Source: Opitutaceae bacterium EW11
GTDB lineage: Bacteria; Verrucomicrobiota; Verrucomicrobiia; Opitutales; Opitutaceae
DNA: 64,000 bases
Direction of reading: 5' to 3'
Assembly (NCBI GenBank): GCA_003054665.1
Contig: QAYY01000009.1
Coordinates: 124,001 to 188,000, forward strand
Shown: piece after piece, positions 28,030 through 36,930 of the stretch
Numbering within the stretch: the first letter of the stretch is position 1
How the letters are laid out: every line of letters begins with the position of its first letter
Program-made: the position numbers and the translations under genes
Notes under the pieces: model-generated
Told to the model about the DNA's origin: nothing
The model's input: only the letters and a program-made list of their open reading frames with translations
Database searches by the model: none

Positions 28030-30261
28030 TCAGGCGCGCCAACCGAGGCGAAGTTTCCTGCGAATCGTTTGGGTCCAGCGCCCCCCCACACCGAGGCGTT
28101 CAACTCGCTCAGTGGCTGCCACAGCCTTCTCTTTTACCACATTTAAGAATTCACTGCGTTGTGTCCACAACCATTCAGCCAATATCTCGAGGCGTACCTG
28201 CTCAATTGCCTCGAGAGCAATCGTGTCTCCAACCTTTCGCGACACGCCTGGGCGAACTAGAGCCTCCGACTCAGTAGCACGGGAAATGAGCTCATGCATC
28301 TGTTTCGGCAACACCTCTATGCCGTAACTCCGGACCATCTGCTCTCGGCCCCGACACGCCATCCGTCGTCGCTTCTCTGGATTCGCAGTAGCATCAAGTA
28401 CCGCTTCGACATATTGCGTCAGTTCGCCCTCACAAACCGGAATCAAATATCCCGTTTCCGCGTTAAGCAATTCTGACTGCCCGCCCACGTCAGCCATAAT
28501 TGGCACGACCTCCATACTCATCGCCTCGTACAGCACGAGTGCGATGCCTTCGTTTTTCGACGGGACTAGCAAAAGTTCGACGCTGGCAAACAGCTCGCGG
28601 ACCTCGCTGTTCGCAAGTGCACCGAGCATCACTACATTGCGGATTCTCTCTTCCGCGATGAACTTACGAAACATTTCCTCCTCTGGACCACTTCCCGCGA
28701 CCAGAATAGTACCGTTCCACTCTCGCCTCTGGAGTTCCAGTGCGATTTTCGCGAGCAGCTCGGGCCTTTTTTGTTCATGCAACCGCCCCACGAAAGCAAC
28801 GCGGCACGCCGTCGCACCGCCGATCCGCGAAAAGCGTCCTCCACCGACGGCTGATGTGCGGGACCAATACTTGGTATCCACACATGTATAAGCGACGCTG
28901 CATTTGGTTTCATCGTGGCCGCGTGCAATCATCCAATCGCGGAGGTGCCGCGAAGACGCGACCGTCGCTGTCAGGTCCGTGACATAATCAACAGACATTC
29001 TTGGATAACCTCCGGACTTCCATGATAATTCCTCAATGTGCACGTAGTCTATGAACGGTATAGAAGGATGCCGACTGCGCAGGAAAGGCAGCAACTGATA
29101 ACCGAGTGCGCTGTGAGTTATGAGTACCGCATCGCAGGATCGACTTTCAATGAGATAGGATAGAAAACGCGGATAATCGGGTACCCGCAAAAACGTATTA
29201 AGCGGGAAGACATCAGGAGTCAGGGCATAGAACTCGCTCATCCATGAATGTTTGGCGGAAGCCAACGTCGTAGCGACTGTTACTTCGTACGAATAGGCTG
29301 ACTGAAGAGAACGAATCAAATCGAGGTTGAATTTGTCAGAACCGCCCAACTCGAGGTGTGGGACGATAATCAGCAACCTCCGACTCGCCTTGCTCAGCCT
29401 ATTCGTCAACGGCAATTCCACAGGGGGAATCTCTCGAGGACAGTGCCAGATCTCGGGTAGACGTGGGAACGATACCTTCGTGAGGCGCGGAAATTTCTGA
29501 TGCAGTCCGTCCCGGAACCGTCGATAATTTGGGCCTGCGTCGAAATTGGCCCACTTGATGGAATGGTCTACCCGGCGGCGGTACCAATGCAGATAAAGAG
29601 GAACAGTTCGGCCCCAAAGTCCGTGATCAGCACAACGCAGCCAGAATTCCCAGTCCTCACACCCTCCACGAATCGTTTCGTCATAACCACCGACGGCCTG
29701 AAACACGGAACGGCGAACCATAGCGTTTGTTTGGACACAGTTCTCGTCGAGGAACTTCGACCCATCATCAAAGCCGCGCGGCCAGAGATAATTCTGCGCA
29801 CCAAAGCCGACTTCAAAGCCTTTTACGAAAGCGCAGTTTGGATGTGAAACGAGATACCACAGCAGTATTTCGAGCGCGACTGGCTCGATGAGATCGTCAC
29901 TATCAAGTTGAAAAACGTAGTCAGATTTGGCCTGTCCTATCCCATAATTCCTAGCCGCGCCTGGCCCCCCGTTTCTGGGCATGTGTACAATGCGTATACG
30001 CCGGTCGAGAGACGCGACTTGCGATAGAATTCGCACCGCTTCGACCTCAGTCGACGCGTCATCGACGACGATCCACTCCCAGCATCGTAGTGACTGCTGT
30101 AACACGGATTCGACTGTCTCGAGAAATATGGCTCCCGTATTGTGATAGGGGGTGACGATTGATACTCTAGGGTTCTCGTCTGCCTCACCGGAATAGCGAA
30201 AAGCGCGCGTTCGGTTCAGATTCGGGACATCAGAATAGTCGGGGCTGGAAGCGTTTATCAT
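28030..30261 (-). CDS. fused GT2-GT4 glycosyltransferase
   Basis: 743 residues with two catalytic domains. Residues about 30-280 are a GT-A domain: RVSIVTPYHNTG, WIVVDDAS, QLDSDDLIEP and the CEDWEFW catalytic acid. Residues about 295-650 are a GT-B domain: LLIIVPHLELGGSDKFN, VAFVGRLHEQKRPE and EGIALVLYEAMSM with the E-x(7)-E pair. About 90 residues follow, ending in the basic RRKLRLGWR, which may touch the membrane. One chain could add two sugars in succession. The gene overlaps the upstream methyltransferase gene by ATGA and is followed after 15 bases by the GtrII-like gene. Confidence 0.88.
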   Translation of the reverse strand: MINASSPDYSDVPNLNRTRAFRYSGEADENPRVSIVTPYHNTGAIFLETVESVLQQSLRCWEWIVVDDASTEVEAVRILSQVASLDRRIRIVHMPRNGGPGAARNYGIGQAKSDYVFQLDSDDLIEPVALEILLWYLVSHPNCAFVKGFEVGFGAQNYLWPRGFDDGSKFLDENCVQTNAMVRRSVFQAVGGYDETIRGGCEDWEFWLRCADHGLWGRTVPLYLHWYRRRVDHSIKWANFDAGPNYRRFRDGLHQKFPRLTKVSFPRLPEIWHCPREIPPVELPLTNRLSKASRRLLIIVPHLELGGSDKFNLDLIRSLQSAYSYEVTVATTLASAKHSWMSEFYALTPDVFPLNTFLRVPDYPRFLSYLIESRSCDAVLITHSALGYQLLPFLRSRHPSIPFIDYVHIEELSWKSGGYPRMSVDYVTDLTATVASSRHLRDWMIARGHDETKCSVAYTCVDTKYWSRTSAVGGGRFSRIGGATACRVAFVGRLHEQKRPELLAKIALELQRREWNGTILVAGSGPEEEMFRKFIAEERIRNVVMLGALANSEVRELFASVELLLVPSKNEGIALVLYEAMSMEVVPIMADVGGQSELLNAETGYLIPVCEGELTQYVEAVLDATANPEKRRRMACRGREQMVRSYGIEVLPKQMHELISRATESEALVRPGVSRKVGDTIALEAIEQVRLEILAEWLWTQRSEFLNVVKEKAVAATERVERLGVGGRWTQTIRRKLRLGWRA

Positions 30262-31175
30262 GGTCTGCGGAGGACGACAACGTCTTGGTAATCGTGACCC
30301 TGGTCCCGAACTTCAACAATGTCCAAAAAGCGCGCCCAATAGCTATTTAGGTATTCCACCGAGTGGAATACGGTGCAATTATAGTTCAGAGCACTCGGCC
30401 AGCTAAACACGACCTTCTCCTTCGGCATCGGTCCAGCAAATAGATCCGGTCCAACTTGGTAATCCGGGATGCTTTCAGCCAGCCTTACCAGTGAATCGTA
30501 CACGGGCATCCCCGCACGCATGCGAGACCACGTCGCGTCTGTGTGCACTGTCAAATACGCGATGCCTCCGGGTCTGAGAACCCGCCGAAGTTCCGCGAGC
30601 CATGCCGCTTCAAAATAGTCTATGTGCGTAAAGACCGAAAATGCGTATACAACGTCGAGATACGCATCAGGAAAGGGCAAGCTTGGGAGAATTGAAGAAT
30701 GGAAGACTTTGACCTGTCGTGGCAGGAACTTGCGCACCCATTCAACATGGCGAAGGTTCAAGTCCGCACCCCAAGATTCACATTCAGGGTTCTGGCAAGC
30801 GAAGTGACGCAGCACTCTTCCGGAGGCACAGCCTAGCTCAAAAGCGCGCCCAATGCTTCCGTGCGCCGCGTGGGCACAAAAGGCATTTTTAACGAGCAGG
30901 TAGTCACGCAGTCCGCTTAACCACCAGTCGAAATGGCGTTCACCATGATACCCTTCTCGATCGGCGGTTACGGGGATCGAAAAACTGTCACGACTCAAAT
31001 AGCGTTCTAGCTCCTCATCAGTCACAAGCCCCTCTAGACGCGTATATGTCGGCATGCGGGGGTGACTTTGAGCGGGACCGAGAACCGAGAAGGGCGCATT
31101 GTTGCCCAGCAAGGTGAGGTCAGCAATGTTCTGGGGTCGCGCTGAACCAATCAGGGGTAACATAGAGTTTTTCAT
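30258..31175 (-). CDS. SAM-dependent methyltransferase of the O-antigen operon (second)
   Basis: 305 residues. The SAM motif is RAFELGCASGRVLRHFA (about residues 110-126), then GADLNLRH, YAFSVFTHIDYFEA and RRVLRPGGIAYLTVH. About 105 residues precede the core, with TRLEGLVTDEELERYL and GYHGERHFDWWLSGLRDYL, a layout often seen in methyltransferases from glycan loci. It overlaps both neighbours by 4 bases, so it is translated with the kinase/coiled-coil protein and the fused glycosyltransferase. It may methylate a sugar in the repeat or at the chain end; the sequence does not decide. Confidence 0.82.
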   Translation of the reverse strand: MKNSMLPLIGSARPQNIADLTLLGNNAPFSVLGPAQSHPRMPTYTRLEGLVTDEELERYLSRDSFSIPVTADREGYHGERHFDWWLSGLRDYLLVKNAFCAHAAHGSIGRAFELGCASGRVLRHFACQNPECESWGADLNLRHVEWVRKFLPRQVKVFHSSILPSLPFPDAYLDVVYAFSVFTHIDYFEAAWLAELRRVLRPGGIAYLTVHTDATWSRMRAGMPVYDSLVRLAESIPDYQVGPDLFAGPMPKEKVVFSWPSALNYNCTVFHSVEYLNSYWARFLDIVEVRDQGHDYQDVVVLRRP

Positions 31176-32932
31176 GGTAGATTTTTGTTCGGCTCTTTAG
31201 CACGGGGAACGACCCTCGTCGCGGCAACACGAATCCTCCACCAAAGAGATGACTCGATACTAGCGAGCCGCTCAGCCAGCTGTCGACACTTGGATTCAGA
31301 AGCAGCGTAGGACTCGGACGTGGAAGCTAGCTTCTTGCTCGCCTCCGCGTATTTGTTCCCGCATGCCTTGATCGATTCCCTACACTGCTGCACCAACAGG
31401 CTCTCATGCCCTAGTCTCTCCTGCGTCGAATTCAGCGCATCCCTTAAGCGCGAGACCTCCTGTCGCTTAACTTCGTTGTCTCGGCTGAGGGCTTCGACTT
31501 TCTCGGCAAGAATGGAGTTCTCGGTAGTGAGTCGCTCCAACTCGTGACCTGTAGATTCCGCCTGATCCTCGGCGCGCTGCAACCGCGCCTCGATCGCGTG
31601 CTGTCCACTTCGCATTTCCTGAATTTCCGCCGCCTGCGTTTCGATTCCGCGCTGCTTCTCAGCGATATCCGCCAAGCTGCGGTCCAACTCTACCGATAGG
31701 CGAGCGGATTCTCGCTGTACGTATTCTAGCTGCTCCTTGTGCCATTGTATTCCTTCCTTCAGTTTCTCCGCCCAGCCACGAAGATCATCTATTACATGCT
31801 CCTGCTCCGCAGCTCTCTGCTCAAGTTTCTGCGATCGCCTTTCGTGCCAATCCTTTGCCTCCAATAAAGACTTTCCCCATTTTTCGAGTTCCAGAATGCG
31901 ATCCCTATCTCGATTCGTCCGGGCGTATTCGGCTTCAGCCAGGATGTGCCTTTTACGCTCCAATGCAAAATTATACTCCCAACTCCGCGACTGCCCCTCG
32001 TTCCAAAGATAAGCGATATAGGTACGGATGTGATCAAATACTACCCTAGCACTCCACCCGCATTCCCCAGACCACATTTCGAGCACCTGAGCATAGTTTT
32101 TCTGCAAAAGGCGGACCGCCACCGCGTCATAAGCTGAGTTCGCAGCAACGCGGGCTGCTGCTGCCTCGGCATGGCGCGCAAGTGCACGCAGAAGAACATC
32201 CGTCTTCTTTTCTGCGAATAGGTCTAGCGCATCGGCGAGTACCCCGTGCAGCGGCGGGTCCAGGCTCAACAACACGCCGGCGTATGTAAAATGGAAGAAA
32301 GCAAGAACATCTAGCTTTGCATTCAGATCATCGAGCGGCTCAGTGGAATTCAGATCAATCCAGACACACTCTCCTCCTGTAAGTGCAGCGTTGAACGGAA
32401 AAGGATCGCCGTGGGCTATCTGAAGCTCATGCAAATTCGATAATCCTCGGGCAAGCCCAGCCAAATACGTCAATGAGCTAACTCGATCACGCGCGTTTGC
32501 CGCATCAGCAAGTGCCTGCTGAGGGGCCAAAACGGAGACCCAGCCCGGAGTCCGTCCCGCACCTTTAAGTACCCCGCCTTCGGCAAAACGGACCTTCATC
32601 GCACACTTGCAGGACGCATCTACCTGGATCACTCCACTTGGGCGAACATCGCGAATCATCTCCAGTATCCGAGATCGTTGATCTGCCCCCGCGCGCATCC
32701 GATCCAAGCCCAAGATATGGTCAGGCTTATGAAGTTCACGACTTATGTTTAGCCAGACCCATCGTCCGTCTGACGCAGCGAGACCCTGAGGATCGGCACC
32801 ATTCTGCCCAAAAACTACACCATCAGGCAATACCCTGCAGGCACATTCCGCCCCACAGAGGTTTACAGTAATTTGCTCGCGAGGGACGAGCGCACCTACG
32901 CCGATTTGAATGCCCGGCTTAAGACAAATCAT
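31172..32932 (-). CDS. kinase-like protein with long coiled coil (WbdD-type chain-length ruler candidate)
   Basis: 586 residues. The middle has a kinase-type catalytic loop, AHGDPFPFN (His174, Asp176, Asn181), and a metal-loop WIDLN (Asp193), preceded by GLARGLSNLHEL and followed by VLAFFHFTY, which parallels the WHDDVRPWN, LIDFG and SFFVFVNELF segments of E. coli WbdD as I remember it. The N-lobe is hard to recognise, so activity is uncertain. From about residue 325 to 560 the chain is a charged Glu/Gln/Arg-rich coiled coil. It ends in SSLWWRIRVAATRVVPR, a basic aromatic helix suited to membrane contact, as at the WbdD C-terminus. Neighbours are Wzm, Wzt and two methyltransferases. Confidence 0.7.
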   Translation of the reverse strand: MICLKPGIQIGVGALVPREQITVNLCGAECACRVLPDGVVFGQNGADPQGLAASDGRWVWLNISRELHKPDHILGLDRMRAGADQRSRILEMIRDVRPSGVIQVDASCKCAMKVRFAEGGVLKGAGRTPGWVSVLAPQQALADAANARDRVSSLTYLAGLARGLSNLHELQIAHGDPFPFNAALTGGECVWIDLNSTEPLDDLNAKLDVLAFFHFTYAGVLLSLDPPLHGVLADALDLFAEKKTDVLLRALARHAEAAAARVAANSAYDAVAVRLLQKNYAQVLEMWSGECGWSARVVFDHIRTYIAYLWNEGQSRSWEYNFALERKRHILAEAEYARTNRDRDRILELEKWGKSLLEAKDWHERRSQKLEQRAAEQEHVIDDLRGWAEKLKEGIQWHKEQLEYVQRESARLSVELDRSLADIAEKQRGIETQAAEIQEMRSGQHAIEARLQRAEDQAESTGHELERLTTENSILAEKVEALSRDNEVKRQEVSRLRDALNSTQERLGHESLLVQQCRESIKACGNKYAEASKKLASTSESYAASESKCRQLAERLASIESSLWWRIRVAATRVVPRAKEPNKNLP

Positions 32933-33653
32933 CGCGTGTAGAAAGGAAATAAAGTGGTCGCAAATCTCCGTCAGCGGACGCGCTATTCACCAGAAGTTCG
33001 TAGGATTTCACGCAGGTGTGCTTCAGAAACCAATCGGGTGTAAACAGCTCTCCGAGCAACTGATTGACCGGCTCACTAGAGGGAGATTCAAAATAGATCC
33101 CGTGGGTAACGGACTGAGCCAGCTTCTGCAGTACTCGAACAAGCTCTTCAGGCTTCCGGCGACCAACAGCGGTCATAGCATAACCGGAATATACCTGATG
33201 AACGACGCTCAACAACAGACACGCCTCCCAAACTGCGGTCGACGATGCGATAAAATCGATGAAATCGGCCGCAACGAACTCGAGTTCTCCTGCACGGTGG
33301 CACGACGCCGACGCCGCGAGCAGTATTGAAGGTTGGACAGGGTATCGTTTTTGAACGTCTGCCGCCAAATTGTTTTCAATTGCCGTAACGCTGTATCCCC
33401 TATCGGCTAGCGCCTCTGCAAAAAGGCCTGTCGAAGCGCCAACATCGAGAATCCTGGCGGGCTTGTATATAGATCGCCTAAAGAGATCGATGGTTATGGC
33501 GATAAGCCTATCCAGTCCCACTCTCTCAAATGGGTAAATAGCTGCACTATCGACGACACTAACCGGGGAATCCGGGTGCATGCAAACTTCGCGATCAAGC
33601 GTGCCGCGGAACACCGGCAAGTACGTTCGTCCTTGTTTCAGCTCGGCAGACAT
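32919..33653 (-). CDS. SAM-dependent methyltransferase, probable detached WbdD methyltransferase domain
   Basis: 244 residues. The SAM motif is ARILDVGASTGLFAEAL (residues 67-83), followed by TAIENN and the CLLLSVVHQVYSG segment, which aligns by eye with the GLSVFHHIVH segment of WbdD. The N-terminal part and the C-terminal region (LGELFTPDWFLKHTCVKSYELL) complete a small class I fold. It overlaps the Wzt stop by 16 bases and the kinase/coiled-coil start by 14, so its stop and the next start are interleaved. Together with the next gene it rebuilds the methyltransferase-kinase-coiled coil order of WbdD. The specific function is inferred. Confidence 0.72.
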   Translation of the reverse strand: MSAELKQGRTYLPVFRGTLDREVCMHPDSPVSVVDSAAIYPFERVGLDRLIAITIDLFRRSIYKPARILDVGASTGLFAEALADRGYSVTAIENNLAADVQKRYPVQPSILLAASASCHRAGELEFVAADFIDFIASSTAVWEACLLLSVVHQVYSGYAMTAVGRRKPEELVRVLQKLAQSVTHGIYFESPSSEPVNQLLGELFTPDWFLKHTCVKSYELLVNSASADGDLRPLYFLSTRDDLS

Positions 33654-34951
33654 TGGAATGATACCTTCGAAGGAATACGCAAAAGGGCCGGTACAAAGGA
33701 CCCGTCTCGCGTCACCACCGAGAATGTGGCGGCCCCAAATACTTTGTCCATATACTCCCCCTGAACCGGCGATCTGAGGCCAAGAGCGATATTATAGTTT
33801 CCGGGAGCAAGACATACGTCAAACTCAAAGGTCACCCTGAGTATAGTTCCAGCATTCTGAGCCGGAATCTCCAACTGATGAAAGTAGCTGTTTACGGCGA
33901 ACAGATCGATACCTTCGGGCGTTCTGACCAGTATCCCCGCTTCGCTAGTGTCGTTCAGGTCAGTAAGTATTTTGAGATCGGCAACTACAGCAGCGCGGGA
34001 TCCATGTACAAGGCAGTCGGTCTCCCGACCGAATTGCGTCGTGATGCACTCAATGTAGCGCGCCTTGCCCGCCCCCGTCCGGCCTGTGCTCCTCTTGGCG
34101 AACGGCGGCTGAAGGTTAGATACTTGGGGGCTTGCGTCTCCATCAATACAGTCCGATTTAGCAGATCCGCTTGGATGGAGATTCCGCTCACAATACAAAT
34201 CGGTGACAACGTCAACCGGTCCATCCATCAGGCAACGGCCATCCTCAATGAGTAGCGCACGCGAGCAGATCGAGCGAACCGCAGATAACGAATGGGAGAC
34301 AAAGAGCAGCGTGACGCCGCGCGCTCGCAACTTCTCTAGATGCGCATAACACTTTGCCTGGAAAAACATATCTCCCACTGCAAGTGCCTCGTCAATAATT
34401 AGGATTTCGGGCTCGACGGCAACCTGCACTGCAAACGCAAGGCGAACCAACATGCCGCTGGAATATGTCTTTACCGGCTGGTCAAGGAATTCACCAATGT
34501 CCGCGAAGGCGACGATTTCTTCCATCCGGGCCTCGATCTGCGCATCACTCAAGCCGAGTATCGCTGCGTTTAGCCTCACGTTGTCTCGGCCGCTGAACTC
34601 AGGGTTGAATCCCGCTCCGAGTTCAAGCAACGCTGCGATTCGACCATTTACTTCCACGCACCCCGCGCTTGGCGAAAGGGTTCCGGCTAAAATCTGCAAT
34701 AAGGTTGATTTGCCGGACCCATTTCGGCCGATAATGCCAACGGACTCACCCCGGCTCACCTCGAACGAGATATCGCGAAGTGCGTAAAAGTCGTGAAAAC
34801 ACCGCTGTTGGGCTATCGTGCACCTTTCCCATAGGGCAGGAATGACACTCTTAGCGCAGTGGTGAACGATGGAGTTCAGCCGGGCTGACGGGCTATGCCA
34901 GATCCGATATGCCTTACTCACGCCGGACAGCTTGATCAGAGCGTCTGTCAT
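33638..34951 (-). CDS. wzt: O-antigen ABC exporter ATPase with C-terminal carbohydrate-binding domain (Wzt), system 1
   Basis: 437 residues. The nucleotide-binding domain (about 1-255) has GIIGRNGSGKST, the signature TYSSGMLVRLAFAV and IDEALAVGD. The Wzt-type N-terminal insert with AYRIWHSPSARL is present. After a linker, residues about 280-437 form a beta-sandwich of the Wzt C-terminal type (LFAVNSYFHQLEIP, APGNYNIALGL), which in E. coli O9a binds the modified non-reducing end of the glycan before export. That requirement fits the WbdD-like genes directly downstream. It overlaps wzm by ATGA. Confidence 0.93.
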   Translation of the reverse strand: MTDALIKLSGVSKAYRIWHSPSARLNSIVHHCAKSVIPALWERCTIAQQRCFHDFYALRDISFEVSRGESVGIIGRNGSGKSTLLQILAGTLSPSAGCVEVNGRIAALLELGAGFNPEFSGRDNVRLNAAILGLSDAQIEARMEEIVAFADIGEFLDQPVKTYSSGMLVRLAFAVQVAVEPEILIIDEALAVGDMFFQAKCYAHLEKLRARGVTLLFVSHSLSAVRSICSRALLIEDGRCLMDGPVDVVTDLYCERNLHPSGSAKSDCIDGDASPQVSNLQPPFAKRSTGRTGAGKARYIECITTQFGRETDCLVHGSRAAVVADLKILTDLNDTSEAGILVRTPEGIDLFAVNSYFHQLEIPAQNAGTILRVTFEFDVCLAPGNYNIALGLRSPVQGEYMDKVFGAATFSVVTRDGSFVPALLRIPSKVSFQCLPS

Positions 34952-35787
34952 AATACGTCAGCAAACGCGGGCTTGAGTCCGGAGAATGCAGCTTGACCCA
35001 ATACAAACGTGATCACTCCACACAAGAATAGGTACAAGACATCTGCCGCTATGGGTGCTTGATGCCAAAGGACAACATGTCGGCTTGTTTCCACCACGAT
35101 CAGCAGCGGATTGAACCGCAAGAACGAGAACGCAGGAGGGATGCTTGAAAAAGAATAAAACACTGCGCTGACGAACATGAGCAGTACCGAGAGGAATTGG
35201 ACGAATGGTGCAATATCGCGAAGAAACACGCCCACGGCTGAAAGCATCAGGGCGACGCCGACGGACAAGAGGCCAAGCGCGATCAGGATTGGAAACAGCC
35301 ACAGGACGGAGCCTGACAGACCGGGGCCCCATATTTCGACCGACGCCAGCACCAGAGCCAATCCGACAATGCAGCGGAACGCGGCGGCACCAACTGCCGC
35401 CGCAGGAAGCACTTCCAACGGGAAAACGACCTTCTTCACGAAATTTGGGTTCTGCACCACCAGAGATGGAGCCACCATCATGGATTCCTGGAACATCTGC
35501 AAAAGGCAAAGCCCGAGAAACAACCCAATCGCATAGTCCACCCGGGTTTCCGACTCAACTGTGCCGAAACGGCTGTTGAACACGGCAATGAAGACGAAGG
35601 CGTAAACAGCAAACAGAAGGAGCGGATTCAGGACTGTCCAGGCGATGCCCAGAAAGCTCCCCTTGTGCTGCAATTCGATGGAGCGACGGGTGAACTGCCA
35701 AAGCAGTCGGCGATGGGTAATGAAACTGCCGCAGATTGTGAGCGGATTCAGGAGGCGCCAGACACTCTGTTTTTGGTAAAGCCGCAT
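34948..35787 (-). CDS. wzm: O-antigen ABC exporter permease (Wzm), system 1
   Basis: 279 residues with six membrane helices of the ABC-2 type. Hallmarks are RSIELQHKGSFLGIAWTVLNPLL at the cytoplasmic coupling region (long motif, about residues 35-57), NPNFVKKVVFPLEVLP, and the C-terminal SGLKPAFADVL, which is shared with the second Wzm (KKTQPGFADVI). With Wzt it moves undecaprenyl-PP-linked polysaccharide across the inner membrane. It is the first gene of the tightly coupled minus-strand operon. Composition rises toward the host level within this gene. Confidence 0.93.
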   Translation of the reverse strand: MRLYQKQSVWRLLNPLTICGSFITHRRLLWQFTRRSIELQHKGSFLGIAWTVLNPLLLFAVYAFVFIAVFNSRFGTVESETRVDYAIGLFLGLCLLQMFQESMMVAPSLVVQNPNFVKKVVFPLEVLPAAAVGAAAFRCIVGLALVLASVEIWGPGLSGSVLWLFPILIALGLLSVGVALMLSAVGVFLRDIAPFVQFLSVLLMFVSAVFYSFSSIPPAFSFLRFNPLLIVVETSRHVVLWHQAPIAADVLYLFLCGVITFVLGQAAFSGLKPAFADVL

Positions 35788-35826
35788 GACGTGAGCCGCT
35801 GAACCTCTTCGGTCAGGGTCCGACGC

Positions 35827-36930
35827 TCAATGGTTTTTTTCGGCCGGCAAGGGGATCACTTGTGTGTACCGCGATGCGAGTGCCGAAACGCTGGTCCACG
35901 CGTTAGATGCCTCCTCGGCCTGAACCGCCCAACATTCGTTGCGCCGACCCGGCTGCTCCAGAGCGGCGGCCCAGCCCGGACAATCCTCGATCGGCACCAG
36001 CGAGAGTCCATCCACGCCCGCCAGTTCACTCGCGCCGTCCACCGCACTGGAGACCGCGGGCACTCCGGCCGCGAGGGCTTCCACGACCGCATTCGGAGTG
36101 CCTTCGAACCGTGAGGGCTGCACGTACAGATCGAACTTGGGTAGTAGCTCGGCTGCATCGGAGCGCTGACCGGGGAAGAAGACCATGCCATCCAGGCCGA
36201 GGGTGCGGCGTTGGTGCTCCAGGTTTCCCCGCTCCGGGCCTTCGCCGAAGACGACCACCGCGAGCGGGGCCCGCTCGTCAGGAGAAAGTAAGGCAAGCGC
36301 TTCCAGCAGGATGTCGTAGCCTTTCTGGCGATCCAAGCGTCCCAGCGAACCGATGACTCGCTTCCCTTCCAGTTGAGGCAGACCGAGTTCTGTCCAGGAG
36401 GGAATTCGGCCGGGGGGCTGCGGCGGATCCATCGCGTTCGGGATGAAGGCGCTGCGCGCGAGATCCACGCCTTCGTGCTGCGCCGCCCAGGGCAGCGCCG
36501 AACGGCTGTTCGACGCGGTGAAGGCTGTGAGAGGCGCCGTCGCGCGCAAGAGGAGTTTCTGCCAAGCCGCGTAGTTGATGTTGCGCGCCTGGAGGCAGGT
36601 CAGAACCGGCAGGCCGCCCGCGAGCTGTGCGGCGATGCGGCCGAAAATCGTGCTGACAAAAAGGACCGTCACCACGCAGTCGAAGTCGGCGGACAGGAGC
36701 TCCCAAACGGTTCGAATCAGCCCCACCCCACTCAGCACCCCGGTCCGTCCAACAGCTTTGACGGTCACCCCGGCGGTCGCCATCGGATCGCGGTACAACG
36801 GTTCCACGATTTCGTTCAGCGCAAAGACGGTAACGCGATGCCCTTCTGCGGCCAGACCACAGGCGAGCTGGCGCACGTGCTTCTGCGCGCCGCCGATCGC
36901 CAGGCTGTCGATGAAAATCGCGATTTTCAT
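35827..36930 (-). CDS. GT4 glycosyltransferase
   Basis: 367 residues from the ATG at 36930 (MKIAIFIDSLAIGGAQKH), which overlaps the preceding stop by ATGA; an ATG 9 bases upstream is possible. GT-B fold with IGGAQKHVRQLA near the N-terminus, GSLGRLDRQKGYD in the donor domain and EGTPNAVVEALAAG with the E-x(7)-E pair. It ends 40 bases upstream of wzm. High GC like the flanking genome. It probably adds one sugar of the exported polysaccharide; specificity is unknown. Confidence 0.88.
   Translation of the reverse strand: MKIAIFIDSLAIGGAQKHVRQLACGLAAEGHRVTVFALNEIVEPLYRDPMATAGVTVKAVGRTGVLSGVGLIRTVWELLSADFDCVVTVLFVSTIFGRIAAQLAGGLPVLTCLQARNINYAAWQKLLLRATAPLTAFTASNSRSALPWAAQHEGVDLARSAFIPNAMDPPQPPGRIPSWTELGLPQLEGKRVIGSLGRLDRQKGYDILLEALALLSPDERAPLAVVVFGEGPERGNLEHQRRTLGLDGMVFFPGQRSDAAELLPKFDLYVQPSRFEGTPNAVVEALAAGVPAVSSAVDGASELAGVDGLSLVPIEDCPGWAAALEQPGRRNECWAVQAEEASNAWTSVSALASRYTQVIPLPAEKNH

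Larger units (their letters stand above)
23500..35300. other. lower-GC segment of the polysaccharide locus (probable exchanged cassette)
   Basis: By eye the base composition drops at about 23.5 kb and recovers at about 35.3 kb. A hand count of two 60-base lines shows the contrast: 42 G/C at 22501-22560 and 30 G/C at 24241-24300. The segment covers the 3' part of a GT4 gene, the DegT/FdtD pair and the operon from Wzt down to the GtrII-like protein. No integrase, transposase or tRNA marks either end. Gene content is the type that varies among strains. The right boundary, within Wzm, is only approximate. Confidence 0.6.

Noticed and set aside
23500-35300. Prophage or integrative element as cause of the low-GC segment
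   Set aside because: All genes in it are glycan genes; no integrase, transposase, structural phage gene, attachment site or tRNA is visible at the edges.
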